From NCBI RefSeq assembly GCF_030161115.1, contig NZ_BSPQ01000026.1, forward strand, positions 104,296 to 168,295: a DNA stretch of 64,000 nt, given 5' to 3'. This document shows positions 36,522 to 47,052 of this stretch, piece after piece. The position numbers were made by a program, and so were the translations under genes. Below the pieces are notes generated by a model. It was not told where the DNA came from. It was given only the letters and a program-made list of their open reading frames with translations, and did not search any database. This stretch comes from Psychromonas marina (GTDB lineage: Bacteria; Pseudomonadota; Gammaproteobacteria; Enterobacterales; Psychromonadaceae). How positions within the stretch are numbered: position 1 is the first letter of the stretch; each line of letters opens with the position of its first letter.

Positions 36522-37559
36522 ATGCCTCTATTTACAACTGCACCAAAATCTATCTGTCTACTTCGTCTCTCAGCCATTGGTGATGTTTGTCATGCTGTGG
36601 CGATGGTACAAGCGATTCAAAAACAGTGGCCATCAACTCATATCACTTGGATAATGGGCAAAATAGAAGCGCAGTTATTACATGACCTACCTAATGTCGA
36701 TGTCATTGTGTTTGATAAAAAAACCGGTTTAAAAGGGATGCGAGCGATATGGAAAAAGCTAAAGCATCAAAAATTTGATGCTCTATTACATATGCAACTT
36801 GCGCTGCGTGCAAGCGCGCTTACTTTAGGTATTAAAGCCAAATATAAAGTCGGTTTCAACTTTAAACGCGCCAAAGAAGCACAATGGTTATTTACCAATA
36901 AAAAGATAGATGACACGGCATCAAGCCATGTATTGGATAGCTTTTTTGAGTTTGCCTACTTTTTAGGGATAGATAAAACAGAGCCCACTTGGCATATTCC
37001 ACTCTCTGACTCAGATCTAGCCTTTGCAAAAAATATCAATGTTGAAAATAAACCACTATTTGTGATTAGCCCTGCTGCGAGTAAAGATGAACGTAACTGG
37101 TTGGTTGAGCGATATGCAGCTGTTGCAGATTATGCCATCCAACAAGGTTTTCAAGTGGTGTTATGTGGTTCACCTGCACCAAGAGAGCTAACCTTAGGTG
37201 AAAATATTGAGGCTTTGATGCAAGGTGATGCCACTAACCTTATTGGAAAAACATCTCTTAAGCAGTTAACCGCAACCATTAAACAAGCAAAACTAATACT
37301 CGCACCAGATTCTGGTCCAGCGCATATCGCAACGACGCAAGGTACACCGGTTATTGGATTATATGGCCACAGTAATCCTAATCGCACACGCCCTTACTTA
37401 AGTGCGAATAGCGTAATTAGTGTGTATGAAAAACATGTGCAGGAACAGCACGGAAAACCGCTAGAGCAGCTACCTTGGAGTGCACGCGCTAAAGGCGAAC
37501 ATATCATGGCCGACATTAGCACCGAACAAGTCGTTGAACAGTTTAACAAGTTCTGTTGA
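36522..37559 (+). CDS. Family 9 glycosyltransferase, heptosyltransferase I-like
   Basis: A 345-residue GT9 enzyme. LLRLSAIGDVCHAVAMVQAIQ at the N-terminus and the C-terminal PDSGPAHIATTQGTPVIGLYGHSNPNRTRPY are the heptosyltransferase signatures; the Asp at the start (IGD) is the catalytic-type residue. It probably adds L,D-heptose to Kdo in the inner core, next to waaA and kdkA, resembling OpsX/WaaC-type enzymes. Which heptose position it uses is not certain. Followed by a terminator shared with the convergent epimerase gene. Confidence 0.86.
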   Translation: MPLFTTAPKSICLLRLSAIGDVCHAVAMVQAIQKQWPSTHITWIMGKIEAQLLHDLPNVDVIVFDKKTGLKGMRAIWKKLKHQKFDALLHMQLALRASALTLGIKAKYKVGFNFKRAKEAQWLFTNKKIDDTASSHVLDSFFEFAYFLGIDKTEPTWHIPLSDSDLAFAKNINVENKPLFVISPAASKDERNWLVERYAAVADYAIQQGFQVVLCGSPAPRELTLGENIEALMQGDATNLIGKTSLKQLTATIKQAKLILAPDSGPAHIATTQGTPVIGLYGHSNPNRTRPYLSANSVISVYEKHVQEQHGKPLEQLPWSARAKGEHIMADISTEQVVEQFNKFC

Positions 37560-37565
37560 TTAAAC

Positions 37566-37600
37566 AGAAGAGCAAGTTAAACCGTTAAACTTGCTCTTCT
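37566..37600. terminator. Bidirectional hairpin between GT9 and epimerase genes
   Basis: AGAAGAGCAAGTT and AACTTGCTCTTCT form a perfect 13-bp stem with a 9-base loop. The T-rich tail (AACTTTATTTTATTT) is imperfect, so this is a moderately strong terminator. Confidence 0.75.
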
Positions 37601-37604
37601 AACT

Positions 37605-38612
37605 TTATTTTATTTGATAAAAGCTCTTGTACCATTGCACAAACTCAGTGACGCCTTGCTTTACAGTGACATCAGGCTTGTAGCCAACCGCTTCAAAAAG
37701 ATCCGTCGTATCTGCGAAGGTTTGGTAAACATCACCCGCTTGCATCTCTCGAAAGTTTTTCTTAGCTTCAATACCTAATTCATCTTCAATTGCTTTCACA
37801 AAGTCCATCAAATTAATCGGAGAGCCGTGACCAATATTATAGATTGAATAGGGTGCAGAACTACTCGCAGCAGAACCCGCTTCAACAGTCCACTGTTCAT
37901 CTTTAACCGGCGGCAGTTCAGCAACACGAATAACCCCTTCAACGATATCGTCGATATAGGTAAAGTCACGCCACATATCGCCATTATTATTAATATCGAT
38001 AGTTTCCCCATCTAATATCTTTTTCGTAAAGATAAAAGGTGCCATATCGGGTCTCCCCCAAGGGCCATAAACGGTGAAAAAACGTAATCCAGTAGTTGGA
38101 ATATCGTAAAGGTGAGAATAACTATGAGACATCAGCTCATTAGATTTTTTACTCGCTGCATAAAGTGAAACGGGATGATCAACACCATCCTTTGTCGAGA
38201 ATGGTACTTTAGCGTTTAAACCGTAAACAGAGCTTGATGATGCATAAACCAGATGTTTCACCTTAGTTTGGCGACACCCTTCTAGTATGTTGATATGTCC
38301 AACAAGGTTACTATCCGCATAAGCTAGTGGATTTTCAAGAGAGTAGCGCACTCCAGCTTGGGCACCTAAATGGATAACACGATCAAACAACTCCGTGGCA
38401 AAAAGAGCCTTTATCCCCTCTCTATCCGCTAAATCTAACTTGATAAAACGAAATAATTCGTGCTCAGCCCTTGTTAAACGAGCTTCCTTTAGCGTGATAT
38501 CGTAATAATCATTTAGGTTATCAATCCCTACCACTTGATGCCCGGCCTGCGTTAAACGCTCAATCACTGCACTACCAATAAAGCCTGCTGCACCTGTCAC
38601 TAAATATTTCAT
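37605..38612 (-). CDS. UDP-glucuronate 4-epimerase-like NAD-dependent epimerase
   Basis: A 335-residue extended short-chain dehydrogenase. The NAD-binding VTGAAGFIGSAV is at residues 5-16, followed by GIDNLNDYYD typical of UDP-glucuronate 4-epimerases, GAQAGVRYSLENP and the catalytic YAASK with preceding ASSSSVYG. These residues distinguish it from GalE and favour UDP-GlcA to UDP-GalA conversion. Galacturonate could enter the LPS core or the surface polysaccharide made by the neighbouring cluster. No ugd gene is visible in the window. Confidence 0.88.
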   Translation of the reverse strand: MKYLVTGAAGFIGSAVIERLTQAGHQVVGIDNLNDYYDITLKEARLTRAEHELFRFIKLDLADREGIKALFATELFDRVIHLGAQAGVRYSLENPLAYADSNLVGHINILEGCRQTKVKHLVYASSSSVYGLNAKVPFSTKDGVDHPVSLYAASKKSNELMSHSYSHLYDIPTTGLRFFTVYGPWGRPDMAPFIFTKKILDGETIDINNNGDMWRDFTYIDDIVEGVIRVAELPPVKDEQWTVEAGSAASSSAPYSIYNIGHGSPINLMDFVKAIEDELGIEAKKNFREMQAGDVYQTFADTTDLFEAVGYKPDVTVKQGVTEFVQWYKSFYQIK

Positions 38613-38666
38613 AAAACCTCACAATTTCGATAAGTTGTTCATCATATCAGATAGATAAACAGATAC

Positions 38667-38695
38667 AAAAAAGCAGCGGAAATCGCTGCTTTTTT
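38667..38695 (-). terminator. Terminator after pgi
   Basis: AAAAAAGCAGCG and CGCTGCTTTTTT form a 12-bp stem with a five-base loop; the T-run is on both strands. It lies 39 bases after the pgi stop, read on the minus strand. Confidence 0.87.
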
Positions 38696-38733
38696 AATAA
38701 CTTAGTTTATGACTTAGTTGATGACTTGAAAAA

Positions 38734-40386
38734 TTATTTCCAAGCTTTCCAAGCATTGATTAAACCATTAGTAGAGCTATCGTGTGCGTCTACTTTATCG
38801 TTGTTATTAAGCGCGGGCAAAATCTGACCTGCTAGTTGTTTACCTAGCTCTACGCCCCATTGATCAAAGCTGAAGATATTCCAGATAACACCTTGAGTGA
38901 AGATCTTCTGCTCATACATTGCAATCAACTGACCTAATGTTTTAGGTGTAATTTTATTAACCAGAATAGAGTTACTTGGCTTATTACCGTCAAATACTTT
39001 GAATGGAACTAGCTCTTGTACTTCTTCAAGCGTTTTACCCGCAGCAACAAATTCAGCTTCTACTTGCTCTTTACTTTTACCAAATGCTAACGCTTGCGTT
39101 TGTGCAAAGAAGTTAGAAAGCAGTTTAGCGTGATGATCGCCTGCTGGGTTATGGCTAACAGCTGGCGCAATGAAGTCACAAGGGATCAGTTTAGTACCTT
39201 GGTGAATTAATTGGTAGAAAGCATGTTGACCATTGGTACCTGGTTCACCCCAGATAATTGGACCCGTTTGGTAATCAACTGCATCGCCATTGCGATCCAC
39301 ACATTTACCATTTGATTCCATGTTACCTTGTTGGAAAAAGGCAGGGAAACGGTGCATATATTGGTCATATGGAAGAATCGTTTCTGTTTCTGCGCCGTGA
39401 AAGTTGTTATACCAAATACCGATTAACGCTAAAATAACTGGGATATTATCTTTAAATTCAGTTGCAGCGAAATGGTTATCCATCTCATGCGCACCTTCAA
39501 GCAGCGCTTCAAAGTTGTCATAACCGACTGTTAATGCGATTGATAAACCGATTGCTGACCATAAAGAGTAACGACCGCCAACCCAATCCCAGAACTCAAA
39601 CATATTTTCAATATCAATACCGAACTCTGTGACTAACTGAGCATTGGTTGATAACGCAGCAAAATGTTTAGCAACGTGCGCTTCATCTTGCGCGAAGTTT
39701 AAGAACCAATCACGTGCACTGTTAGCATTAGTCATTGTTTCTTGTGTCGTGAATGTTTTTGAAGCGATTAAGAATAGCGTTGTTTCAGGGTCTACTTTTG
39801 CTAGCGTTTCAACAATATGTGTACCATCAACATTTGATACAAAGTGAGTTTGAATGCCTTCAACTTTGTATGGAGAAAGTGCTTCTGTCACCATGTAAGG
39901 GCCAAGATCTGAACCACCGATACCGATATTTACGATATCAGTAATACGTTTGCCGGTGTAACCTTTCCACTCACCCGAGTGTACTTTTGCACAAAAGGCT
40001 TTCATCTGCGCTAACACTTTATTAACTTGTGGCATCACATCAACGCCATCGACGATTACTGGTGTATTGCTACGGTTGCGCAATGCAGTGTGTAATACGG
40101 CACGGTTCTCTGTCACATTGATTGTTTCACCAGAAAACTGAGACTTAATCGCCCCACTTAAATCAACTTCTTCAGCAAGCTTCAATAAGCTGTTAAAGAT
40201 CTCTTCTGTGATTAAGTTTTTTGAAAAATCGACTAAAAGTTCACCATTAAATTGGCGAGAGAATTGCTCGAAACGGTTTGAATCTTGAGAAAAAAGTGAG
40301 GATATTTGCATATCTGAACTGTTAGCAAATAATGTTTGTAATTCTGACCAAGCGTTTGTTTGTGTAGGATTGATATTTTTCAACAT
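38734..40386 (-). CDS. pgi: Glucose-6-phosphate isomerase
   Basis: A 550-residue phosphoglucose isomerase that interconverts glucose-6-phosphate and fructose-6-phosphate. Family signatures are [25 protein letters not shown] and [12 protein letters not shown], with the catalytic Glu in MESNG. Length equals that of the E. coli enzyme (549). ATG at 40386. It is a single gene with its own terminator, divergent from ubiE. Confidence 0.97.
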   Translation of the reverse strand: MLKNINPTQTNAWSELQTLFANSSDMQISSLFSQDSNRFEQFSRQFNGELLVDFSKNLITEEIFNSLLKLAEEVDLSGAIKSQFSGETINVTENRAVLHTALRNRSNTPVIVDGVDVMPQVNKVLAQMKAFCAKVHSGEWKGYTGKRITDIVNIGIGGSDLGPYMVTEALSPYKVEGIQTHFVSNVDGTHIVETLAKVDPETTLFLIASKTFTTQETMTNANSARDWFLNFAQDEAHVAKHFAALSTNAQLVTEFGIDIENMFEFWDWVGGRYSLWSAIGLSIALTVGYDNFEALLEGAHEMDNHFAATEFKDNIPVILALIGIWYNNFHGAETETILPYDQYMHRFPAFFQQGNMESNGKCVDRNGDAVDYQTGPIIWGEPGTNGQHAFYQLIHQGTKLIPCDFIAPAVSHNPAGDHHAKLLSNFFAQTQALAFGKSKEQVEAEFVAAGKTLEEVQELVPFKVFDGNKPSNSILVNKITPKTLGQLIAMYEQKIFTQGVIWNIFSFDQWGVELGKQLAGQILPALNNNDKVDAHDSSTNGLINAWKAWK

Positions 40387-40533
40387 GACAAAGTTCCAAA
40401 GTTAGGGATTCACAAATGATTATTAATCATTACAAAAAAATCAGTTTTAATCTATCAATTTTATCGTAACGGTTATTGATCTACTGTAACAAAAAGCAAC
40501 ATTGATCAAGCTTTCGATCTTCTGTAAAAAAGT

Positions 40534-40542
40534 TGCTATTAT
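40534..40542 (+). promoter_or_regulatory. Probable extended -10 of ubiE
   Basis: TGC followed by TATTAT (40537-40542) is an extended -10 about 40 bases before the ubiE ATG; the hexamer 17 bases upstream (TCGATC) is a poor -35, as is usual for this class. Confidence 0.45.
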
Positions 40543-40580
40543 GCTCACCTATCCAAGTATCTATTTAAAAAGAGATTTCC

Positions 40581-41336
40581 ATGAGCGAGAGAGAAGAGAA
40601 CACGACCCATTTTGGCTTTAAGACCGTTGAAGAGGAAAAAAAAGTTGAGTTAGTTGCTGAGGTATTTCACTCTGTCGCCGCTAAATATGATGTGATGAAC
40701 GATGTTCTGTCGATGGGCATTCATCGTATCTGGAAACGCTTTACCATTGATTGTTCTGGAATTCGCCACGGACAAAAGGTATTAGATCTTGCAGGTGGTA
40801 CGGGCGACTTAACCGCTAAGTTCTCACGTATTGTAGGTCAAGAAGGACATGTCGTCTTAGCCGATATCAATGACTCAATGCTTAAAGTCGGACGCAGCAA
40901 ACTGCGTGATTTAGGTATCGAAGGTAACGTAGAATATGTACAAGCTAATGCTGAAGAATTACCTTTCCCTGACAACCATTTTGACTTAGTAACAATTGCT
41001 TTTGGCCTACGTAATGTAACCGATAAAGATAAAGCACTCGCATCTATTTACCGTGTTTTAAAACCCGGTGGTCGCTTATTAGTACTTGAATTCTCTAAAC
41101 CAATCTATAAACCAGTGAGCAAATTTTACGACTTCTACTCATTCAACATCTTGCCTAAACTAGGTAAATTAATTGCCAACGATAGTGAAAGTTATCAATA
41201 TCTTGCTGAAAGTATTCGTATGCACCCTAACCAAGAGTCATTAAAAGAGATGATGGAAAATGTTGGCTTTGAAGGCACCGAGTTCTTCAACTTAAGTGCA
41301 GGCATTGTGGCGTTACATCGTGGCTATAAGTATTAA
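40581..41336 (+). CDS. ubiE: Ubiquinone/menaquinone biosynthesis C-methyltransferase
   Basis: A 251-residue class I SAM methyltransferase, the length of E. coli UbiE. The SAM site [11 protein letters not shown] is near residues 68-78; the family signature is [14 protein letters not shown] and the C-terminus [11 protein letters not shown]. It methylates the benzoquinol and demethylmenaquinol rings. It heads the conserved ubiE-ubiJ-ubiB-tatABC order known from E. coli. Confidence 0.97.
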   Translation: MSEREENTTHFGFKTVEEEKKVELVAEVFHSVAAKYDVMNDVLSMGIHRIWKRFTIDCSGIRHGQKVLDLAGGTGDLTAKFSRIVGQEGHVVLADINDSMLKVGRSKLRDLGIEGNVEYVQANAEELPFPDNHFDLVTIAFGLRNVTDKDKALASIYRVLKPGGRLLVLEFSKPIYKPVSKFYDFYSFNILPKLGKLIANDSESYQYLAESIRMHPNQESLKEMMENVGFEGTEFFNLSAGIVALHRGYKY

Positions 41337-41411
41337 TTAAATCGATCACAAACTATTTTTCAATACAGTGCTTCAAAAATATTGGCACTGAACCGTTACA
41401 GAGAGAAAGTT

Positions 41412-42008
41412 ATGCCGTTAGATAATCTTGTATGTGGTTTATTAGAAACCGGTGTTAACAAATTGCATCAGTTAGATAGCAGTGCCAAACAGAAGCGAAA
41501 AGCACTTGATGGCACCATTATTGGCGTATCATTGAAAGAGATTAACAAGCCTCTATATTTTGTTATTAGCAATCAACAAATTGATCTATTGAGTCAGTTT
41601 GAAGGACAGCCTGATTGTTTTATTCGTGTAAATTTTCTAGCTTTAATTGAACTACAAGATAACCACCAGCTAACCAATTTAATTAAAAGTGGTCAGCTAG
41701 AAGTAGATGGTGACATAAAAACAGTACAAAAATTTGCACAACTATTAACCGAGATGGATATTGATTGGGAAGAGCACCTTTCCAAAAAAGTGGGTGATCT
41801 ACTGGCACATAAAATTGTTTACCATGCCAAACAATGCAAAAAAACATTCACTAAACAAAGCGATAAAGCACATAAGCAACTTACTGAAATTATTACCGAA
41901 GAGCTTAAAGTCGCACCTGGCCCATTAGAAGTGGCCTACTTTTGTGATCAAGTAAGCGATATTGAAAAACAGGTCGCAGCATTAGAAAAACAGCTAGCTC
42001 GTTATTAA
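41412..42008 (+). CDS. ubiJ: Ubiquinone biosynthesis accessory factor UbiJ
   Basis: A 198-residue protein with an SCP2-type lipid-binding domain (about residues 10-110, including FIRVNFLALIEL and GDIKTVQKFAQLL) and a C-terminal coiled-coil (SDIEKQVAALEKQLARY). UbiJ, with UbiK, scaffolds the soluble ubiquinone-synthesis complex and binds lipid intermediates. I chose the ATG at 41412 over the TTG at 41382, because the former matches the family N-terminus. It lies between ubiE and ubiB, as in other gammaproteobacteria. Confidence 0.92.
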   Translation: MPLDNLVCGLLETGVNKLHQLDSSAKQKRKALDGTIIGVSLKEINKPLYFVISNQQIDLLSQFEGQPDCFIRVNFLALIELQDNHQLTNLIKSGQLEVDGDIKTVQKFAQLLTEMDIDWEEHLSKKVGDLLAHKIVYHAKQCKKTFTKQSDKAHKQLTEIITEELKVAPGPLEVAYFCDQVSDIEKQVAALEKQLARY

Positions 42009-42089
42009 CAATGATGCGTTAATAACATCATCTAAGTGTTTTAATACTCACTTAACTCGCACTCTATCTTCATCTATGCAGGACTGTTG

Positions 42090-43730
42090 ATGATCAAACT
42101 TAAAGAACTATCCCGTTTGTACAATATCAATAAAACCATTGTTGAATATGGTTTAATTGAACTGTTACCTCGTCAGCATCGCCCATTTAGTTATACATTG
42201 ATGCGCATCGTACTGTTTTGGGTACGTACTAAACATCAACACCTTTCTTTACCTGAACGGTTACGCTTAAGCTTACAATCACTCGGCCCTATCTATATCA
42301 AGCTTGGACAGATGCTTTCTACTCGCCGCGATTTACTACCGCCTATTTATGCAGACCAACTTGCCTATTTACAAGATAATGTGCCGCCTTTTTGTGGTGA
42401 ATTAGCCATTAAACAGATCGAAAGCTCACTCGGTAAAACCATTGACGAGCTATTTGAAAACTTTGATGCAACCGCATTAGCCTCGGCGTCAATTGCACAG
42501 GTACATACGGCAACCCTGCGCGAAGATAATCGCGAAGTAGTTATTAAAGTTATCCGTCCTGAAATAGAAAAAACCATTCAAGCCGATATTCAATTAATGA
42601 AATGGCTTGCACAACTGATGCAGCGCTTTCTTAAAGACTCTGAACGTTTACGCCCTGTTGAAGTGGTTTACGAATATGAAAAAACCATTATTGATGAGTT
42701 AGATTTAATGCGTGAAGGCGCTAATGCGATTCAGCTTAGACGTAACTTTTTAGGGTCAAAATTACTTTACGTACCAGAAATTTATTCTGACTACTGTACT
42801 AAAAATGTATTAGTCATGGAGCGTATCTATGGTATTCCCGTCTCCGACATCGACGCATTAGAAGCTCAAGGTACCGATTTAAAACTGCTTGCTGAACGTG
42901 GTGTTGAAACATTCTTTACCCAGGTTTTTCGAGATAGTTTCTTTCATGCTGATATGCATCCTGGCAACGTATTTGTATCCTATGATCACCCAGAAGACCC
43001 TCTTTGGATAGGTATTGACTGTGGTATCGTGGGTACTCTGAATAATGAAGATAAACGCTATTTAGCGGAAAACTTCTTAGCCTTTTTTAATCGAGATTAT
43101 CGTCAAGTTGCTCAGCTACACATCGATTCTGGCTGGGTACCAGAGGACACCCCGCTAGAGGAGTTTGAGTTTGCGATTCGTGCCGTATGTGAACCGATTT
43201 TTGAAAAGCCACTGTCTGAAATATCCTTTGCAGCGGTGCTTATCAATTTGTTTAATACCGCGCGCCGTTACAATATGAAGGTTCAGCCTCAGTTAGTCTT
43301 ATTACAAAAAACCTTACTTTATATAGAAGGATTAGGACGACAACTGTACCCACAACTAGATCTTTGGGATACAGCAAAACCTTTCCTAGAGGATTGGATG
43401 AAAGAGCAGGTTAGCCCAACGAACCTACTCAAAAAATTACAGCAAAAGGCGCCCTTTTGGTTAGAGAAATTGCCCGATCTTCCAGAACTTGTTTACCATA
43501 ATTTGGCAAGTGGAAAATCCCTACAAAAGCAACAAAAACAATTAATTGTATCAATTACAAAGCAGCAACAAAAAAACAGTAAAAGTTACTTTTATATTGG
43601 CATTGCAGCCACCTTAACATTAGTATCAACATTAGCTTATCTACAAACAGATAAAAACTTAGCTATGATTGCAGGTATTCCCGGGCTTTTTGCATGGTTC
43701 CTTGCATGGCGTCATACCAATAATGAATAA
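42090..43730 (+). CDS. ubiB: Ubiquinone biosynthesis atypical kinase/ATPase UbiB
   Basis: A 546-residue UbiB (ABC1/ADCK family), the E. coli length. The KxGQ-type motif lies in [17 protein letters not shown] near residue 72. ASIAQVHTA replaces the protein-kinase glycine loop, and the [11 protein letters not shown] and IDCGIVG motifs complete the nucleotide site. Two C-terminal transmembrane helices ([20 protein letters not shown] and [17 protein letters not shown]) anchor it in the inner membrane. The ATG at 42090, with AGGA upstream, is preferred over the adjacent TTG. Confidence 0.96.
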   Translation: MIKLKELSRLYNINKTIVEYGLIELLPRQHRPFSYTLMRIVLFWVRTKHQHLSLPERLRLSLQSLGPIYIKLGQMLSTRRDLLPPIYADQLAYLQDNVPPFCGELAIKQIESSLGKTIDELFENFDATALASASIAQVHTATLREDNREVVIKVIRPEIEKTIQADIQLMKWLAQLMQRFLKDSERLRPVEVVYEYEKTIIDELDLMREGANAIQLRRNFLGSKLLYVPEIYSDYCTKNVLVMERIYGIPVSDIDALEAQGTDLKLLAERGVETFFTQVFRDSFFHADMHPGNVFVSYDHPEDPLWIGIDCGIVGTLNNEDKRYLAENFLAFFNRDYRQVAQLHIDSGWVPEDTPLEEFEFAIRAVCEPIFEKPLSEISFAAVLINLFNTARRYNMKVQPQLVLLQKTLLYIEGLGRQLYPQLDLWDTAKPFLEDWMKEQVSPTNLLKKLQQKAPFWLEKLPDLPELVYHNLASGKSLQKQQKQLIVSITKQQQKNSKSYFYIGIAATLTLVSTLAYLQTDKNLAMIAGIPGLFAWFLAWRHTNNE

Positions 43731-43799
43731 AATTTGTTATAAAGCACTCTAATAAAAACAACTCTTTCAATACAATAATAAATTAAAGGAAAATATATT

Positions 43800-44045
43800 A
43801 TGGGCGGTATCAGTATTTGGCAGTTAGTTATCATCGCTGTGATTGTGATTTTACTCTTTGGTACTAAGAAATTACGCGGTATTGGCGGTGATCTTGGTGG
43901 TGCAGTAAAAGGCTTCAAAAAAGCGATGAGCGACGAAGATAAGAGCGCAGAAAAGAGTGAAGAAAAAATTGAGAGTCCAAAACAGGATGCCTCTTTTAAC
44001 AGCGAAAGCAGTACCGAAAAAAGCAAAGAAAAAGACCAAGCATAA
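43800..44045 (+). CDS. tatA: Twin-arginine translocase subunit TatA
   Basis: An 81-residue single-pass membrane protein with an N-terminal helix ([17 protein letters not shown]), the FG hinge at residues 20-21, an amphipathic helix and a charged, disordered tail. TatA oligomerises to form the pathway for folded Tat substrates. AAAGGA lies upstream. Its stop shares one base with the tatB ATG. MsrP at 58898-59926 is a probable substrate. Confidence 0.96.
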   Translation: MGGISIWQLVIIAVIVILLFGTKKLRGIGGDLGGAVKGFKKAMSDEDKSAEKSEEKIESPKQDASFNSESSTEKSKEKDQA

Positions 44046-44440
44046 TGTTTGATATTGGCTTTTGGGAGATCGCCCTGATCTCCATTGTCGGTCTCGTCGT
44101 ATTAGGTCCTGAACGTTTGCCCACGGCAATTCGTAGCGTCATGCAATGGATTAATACCGCCAAAGGCATGGCTAATGCAGTCAAATCAGAGATCACTGAA
44201 GAACTAAAGCTGCATGAGCTCAATGAAATGAATGAAAATATGATCAAAGCGAGCAAAGATGGACTGCAAAGCCTTGATCCCGATCTTCAAGAATCAATCA
44301 ATGAGATGAAAAAAAGTGCACAGGACTTGGCACAACCTTACAAATCTGAGAAACAAGATAAACAACAACCACTCACAGCTGAATCTGATATAAAACAACC
44401 GATAAACGCAGAACAACAGGGTAAAAAAATAGATGAGTGA
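44045..44440 (+). CDS. tatB: Twin-arginine translocase subunit TatB
   Basis: A 131-residue TatB. The N-terminus [26 protein letters not shown] is the family hallmark, with the GP hinge at 21-22 and Glu8 typical of TatB. A longer amphipathic helix follows ([19 protein letters not shown]) and then a variable tail. TatB and TatC bind the twin-arginine signal. It overlaps tatA by one base and tatC by eight. Confidence 0.96.
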   Translation: MFDIGFWEIALISIVGLVVLGPERLPTAIRSVMQWINTAKGMANAVKSEITEELKLHELNEMNENMIKASKDGLQSLDPDLQESINEMKKSAQDLAQPYKSEKQDKQQPLTAESDIKQPINAEQQGKKIDE

Positions 44441-45209
44441 AAGCGACAAGCAAACAGAAACGGGTTCAGCATCTACACAACATAGCCTGCCGCTCATTAG
44501 CCATCTATTAGAGTTACGCGATCGTTTATTACGTATCATTGCAGTCGTAATAGTGCTGTTTTTAAGCTTGGTTTATTTTGCTAACGATATTTATCATTAC
44601 CTTGCGATTCCATTAACTAGCCAGTTGCCTGAAGGCGCTAGTATGATTGCAACAGGTGTAGCAACACCATTCTTTACGCCTATAAAGTTAACCATTGTTC
44701 TCTCTATTTTTATTGCGATACCGGCTATTTTACATCAAGTATGGGCATTTATTGCGCCGGGTCTTTATAAACAAGAGAGGCGCCTTATTGCCCCGCTGGT
44801 AATTAGTAGTGCGTTACTTTTTTACCTCGGTATGGCCTTTGCCTATTATGTAGTTTTCCCCTTAGCATTCTCATTTTTTACCAGTACCGCACCTGAAGGT
44901 GTCACTATTGCTACCGATATCAGTAGCTATTTAGATTTTGTATTGAAACTATTTTTTGCTTTTGGATTAGCTTTTGAGATTCCCATTGCCACCTTAGTAT
45001 TGTGCTGGACAGGTGCAACTACCCCTGAAAAAATGAAGCAAAAACGCCCCTATATCGTGGTGGGTGCCTTTGTCTTTGGTATGTTATTAACGCCGCCAGA
45101 TGTCATTTCACAAACACTATTAGCAATACCGATGTTAATCCTATTTGAGATTGGTTTATTGTTTGCACGCTTTTATGTGCCAAAAGAAGATGAACTAGAG
45201 CAGGAATAA
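44433..45209 (+). CDS. tatC: Twin-arginine translocase subunit TatC
   Basis: A 258-residue membrane protein with six transmembrane helices. The conserved N-terminal [12 protein letters not shown], the periplasmic FFTPIKLTI loop, the YKQERR segment and the LTPPDVISQ motif are all present. TatC recognises the RR signal peptide on the cytoplasmic side. It ends the ubiE-tat cluster; no tatD follows. Confidence 0.97.
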   Translation: MSESDKQTETGSASTQHSLPLISHLLELRDRLLRIIAVVIVLFLSLVYFANDIYHYLAIPLTSQLPEGASMIATGVATPFFTPIKLTIVLSIFIAIPAILHQVWAFIAPGLYKQERRLIAPLVISSALLFYLGMAFAYYVVFPLAFSFFTSTAPEGVTIATDISSYLDFVLKLFFAFGLAFEIPIATLVLCWTGATTPEKMKQKRPYIVVGAFVFGMLLTPPDVISQTLLAIPMLILFEIGLLFARFYVPKEDELEQE

Positions 45210-45245
45210 TATTTATTCATCTAGCTAAGATAAATGAAGATCATT

Positions 45246-45270
45246 AGGGATAACGTTAATATTTATCCCT
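45246..45270. terminator. Weak hairpin between tatC and the GGDEF gene
   Basis: AGGGATAA at 45246-45253 pairs with TTATCCCT at 45263-45270 around a 9-base AT loop. It sits between convergent genes, but no T-run follows. Confidence 0.35.
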
Positions 45271-45282
45271 GATTAATTCAAT

Positions 45283-46002
45283 CTACCCCGTTACCACACA
45301 ATTCTTGCCGCGCTTTTTCGCCTTATGCAAAGTAAAGTCAGCTCGCTTCATCAGATCATCAAAGGATTGAGTTGGTTTTGATTGCACTACCGCAAAACTT
45401 GCACTGAGCTCGATACCATCTTTTAAGGTACGATAAATCATCGCGCGAAGCTTCTCTGCCAACACTGCACCTTGTTCTGCTTTACAAACAGGACAAAGAA
45501 TCAAGAACTCTTCCTCTCCCCAACGTGCAACAGAATCGGTTTTACGCGTATTTAAAGAGACCTTTTGCGCAATATCCATTAGCACTCTATCGCCCTCAAT
45601 ATGTCCTAAATTTTCATTAATATCGCTAAAATCATCTACATCAAATAATACCAAACAGAAATCTTCATGGTAACGTAGGTAGCGATCCCACTCCGTTGCT
45701 AAAGCATGCTCTAGCGTGCCCCTATTAAGTAATTTAGTGAGCGGGTCTTTTGACGCAGAATGCTTAGTTAAGCGAGCATAAATAACACTTTTTCGCCATA
45801 AACGAGCGAATATATACAGCGTGCTGAGTAATATACTAATGCAGAGTAACAACAGTTCACCCCATTTAAGCAAACCATTATTTTGTGTGAAATGATAAAA
45901 ACGCTGAAAGAGATCCACCTCAATAAATACAAATAGCAGTACTACATTTATTAATATGATGAAAATAAGTTCAATAAATAAAGTTTTCTTCCGCATAGAC
46001 AT
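45283..46002 (-). CDS. GGDEF-domain protein, putative diguanylate cyclase
   Basis: A 239-residue membrane-anchored protein. Two transmembrane helices (about residues 8-28 and 45-65) precede a GGDEF domain starting at DPLTKLLNRGTLE. The active-site loop is GEEEF (within RWGEEEFLIL, about residues 160-166) instead of GG(D/E)EF, so the second Gly is Glu. The inhibitory I-site RKTD sits at the usual five-residue distance upstream. Diguanylate cyclases make cyclic di-GMP; the altered loop leaves activity in doubt. I chose the ATG at 46002 because GGGGAGG precedes it closely; 46020 is an alternative. Confidence 0.88.
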   Translation of the reverse strand: MSMRKKTLFIELIFIILINVVLLFVFIEVDLFQRFYHFTQNNGLLKWGELLLLCISILLSTLYIFARLWRKSVIYARLTKHSASKDPLTKLLNRGTLEHALATEWDRYLRYHEDFCLVLFDVDDFSDINENLGHIEGDRVLMDIAQKVSLNTRKTDSVARWGEEEFLILCPVCKAEQGAVLAEKLRAMIYRTLKDGIELSASFAVVQSKPTQSFDDLMKRADFTLHKAKKRGKNCVVTG

Positions 46003-46116
46003 CTTTACCTCCCCTTCCATAGTGAAGTGTTTGAATAAGCCTAGACTACTCCTATAAGCTTATTCAAAAGAACGATTGTTTTTGTGAGAGATTGACCTCT
46101 GGGCTTTGGACAATGA

Positions 46117-47052
46117 TTAAAATGACCACGCTATAAAACGACTCACCTTCTGTCCTTGTGCCATTTTCACCACTTTAATCTGCTTCGCATTAAGTTGTGT
46201 TAAGAGTTTTTTCAGCGGTGCTACGTTCTCTGATTTAGAAACAAGGCTTGAAAACCACCTGACTTGCTGAGCAAATTCAACACTCTCAGTCGCCATTTGC
46301 TTCAGGAACGCTATCTCGCCACCTACGCAGCAAAGCTCATTCTCTTGCCCGGCAAAGTTAAGTTCAACTTTCTGCTTGGCTTGCTGCACTTGTAAATGGC
46401 CTGCTTTGCCCTTATTAAGATTGGTCACCTTACGTGCACTGCCTGCCTGTGCTTTTTCCATTGATGCATGGAACGGTGGATTACACATGGTAAGTGAGAA
46501 CTTATCATTGTCCTTGATAATATGCTTAAAAATAGATTTTTTATCTTGTTGCAAGCGTAGCTTAATATATTGATTAAGGTTTTTATTCGATTTTACAATC
46601 AGCCCCGCCATTTTGATAGCAACAGGATCAATATCAGTGCCGACGAATGACCAACCATAACTTTGGCTACCAATAATCGGATAAATACAGTTTGCGCCCA
46701 TACCAATGTCGAGCACCTTGATTTGCTTACCGGTGCGTAGGTTTCCTTGTTCATCAGCAAGCAGGTCCGCTAAACCATGGATATAATCCGCTCGTCCAGG
46801 GATCGGTGGACATAAATATCCTTCAGGTAATTGCCAAAAATCAACATCGTAAAACTGTTTTAATAATGCCTGATTGAGTGCTAAAACGGCTTTAGCATCG
46901 CTAAAATCAATGCTTAAATTTCCGTATGGATTAGTAAATACAAAGGGCTCTAATTCTGGCAGCGCATTGCATAACACCTTAAAGTCATACTTTCCGTGGT
47001 GCTTATTACGCGGGTGTAACGCTTTAGGGGTTTCTTTCTTAGTGGTTGCCAT
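46117..47052 (-). CDS. rlmF: 23S rRNA (adenine-1618-N6)-methyltransferase
   Basis: A 311-residue RlmF (YbiN) homologue. The N-terminal LHPRNKHHGKYDF, GRADYIHGLADLL and the SAM-binding VLDIGMGANCIYPI are typical, and the catalytic NPPF occurs in MCNPPFHASMEKA near residue 190. It methylates N6 of A1618 in 23S rRNA. The ATG lies inside the 3' end of the sufE-like gene (14-base overlap), with GGAAAG upstream, so they are probably cotranscribed. Confidence 0.95.
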   Translation of the reverse strand: MATTKKETPKALHPRNKHHGKYDFKVLCNALPELEPFVFTNPYGNLSIDFSDAKAVLALNQALLKQFYDVDFWQLPEGYLCPPIPGRADYIHGLADLLADEQGNLRTGKQIKVLDIGMGANCIYPIIGSQSYGWSFVGTDIDPVAIKMAGLIVKSNKNLNQYIKLRLQQDKKSIFKHIIKDNDKFSLTMCNPPFHASMEKAQAGSARKVTNLNKGKAGHLQVQQAKQKVELNFAGQENELCCVGGEIAFLKQMATESVEFAQQVRWFSSLVSKSENVAPLKKLLTQLNAKQIKVVKMAQGQKVSRFIAWSF

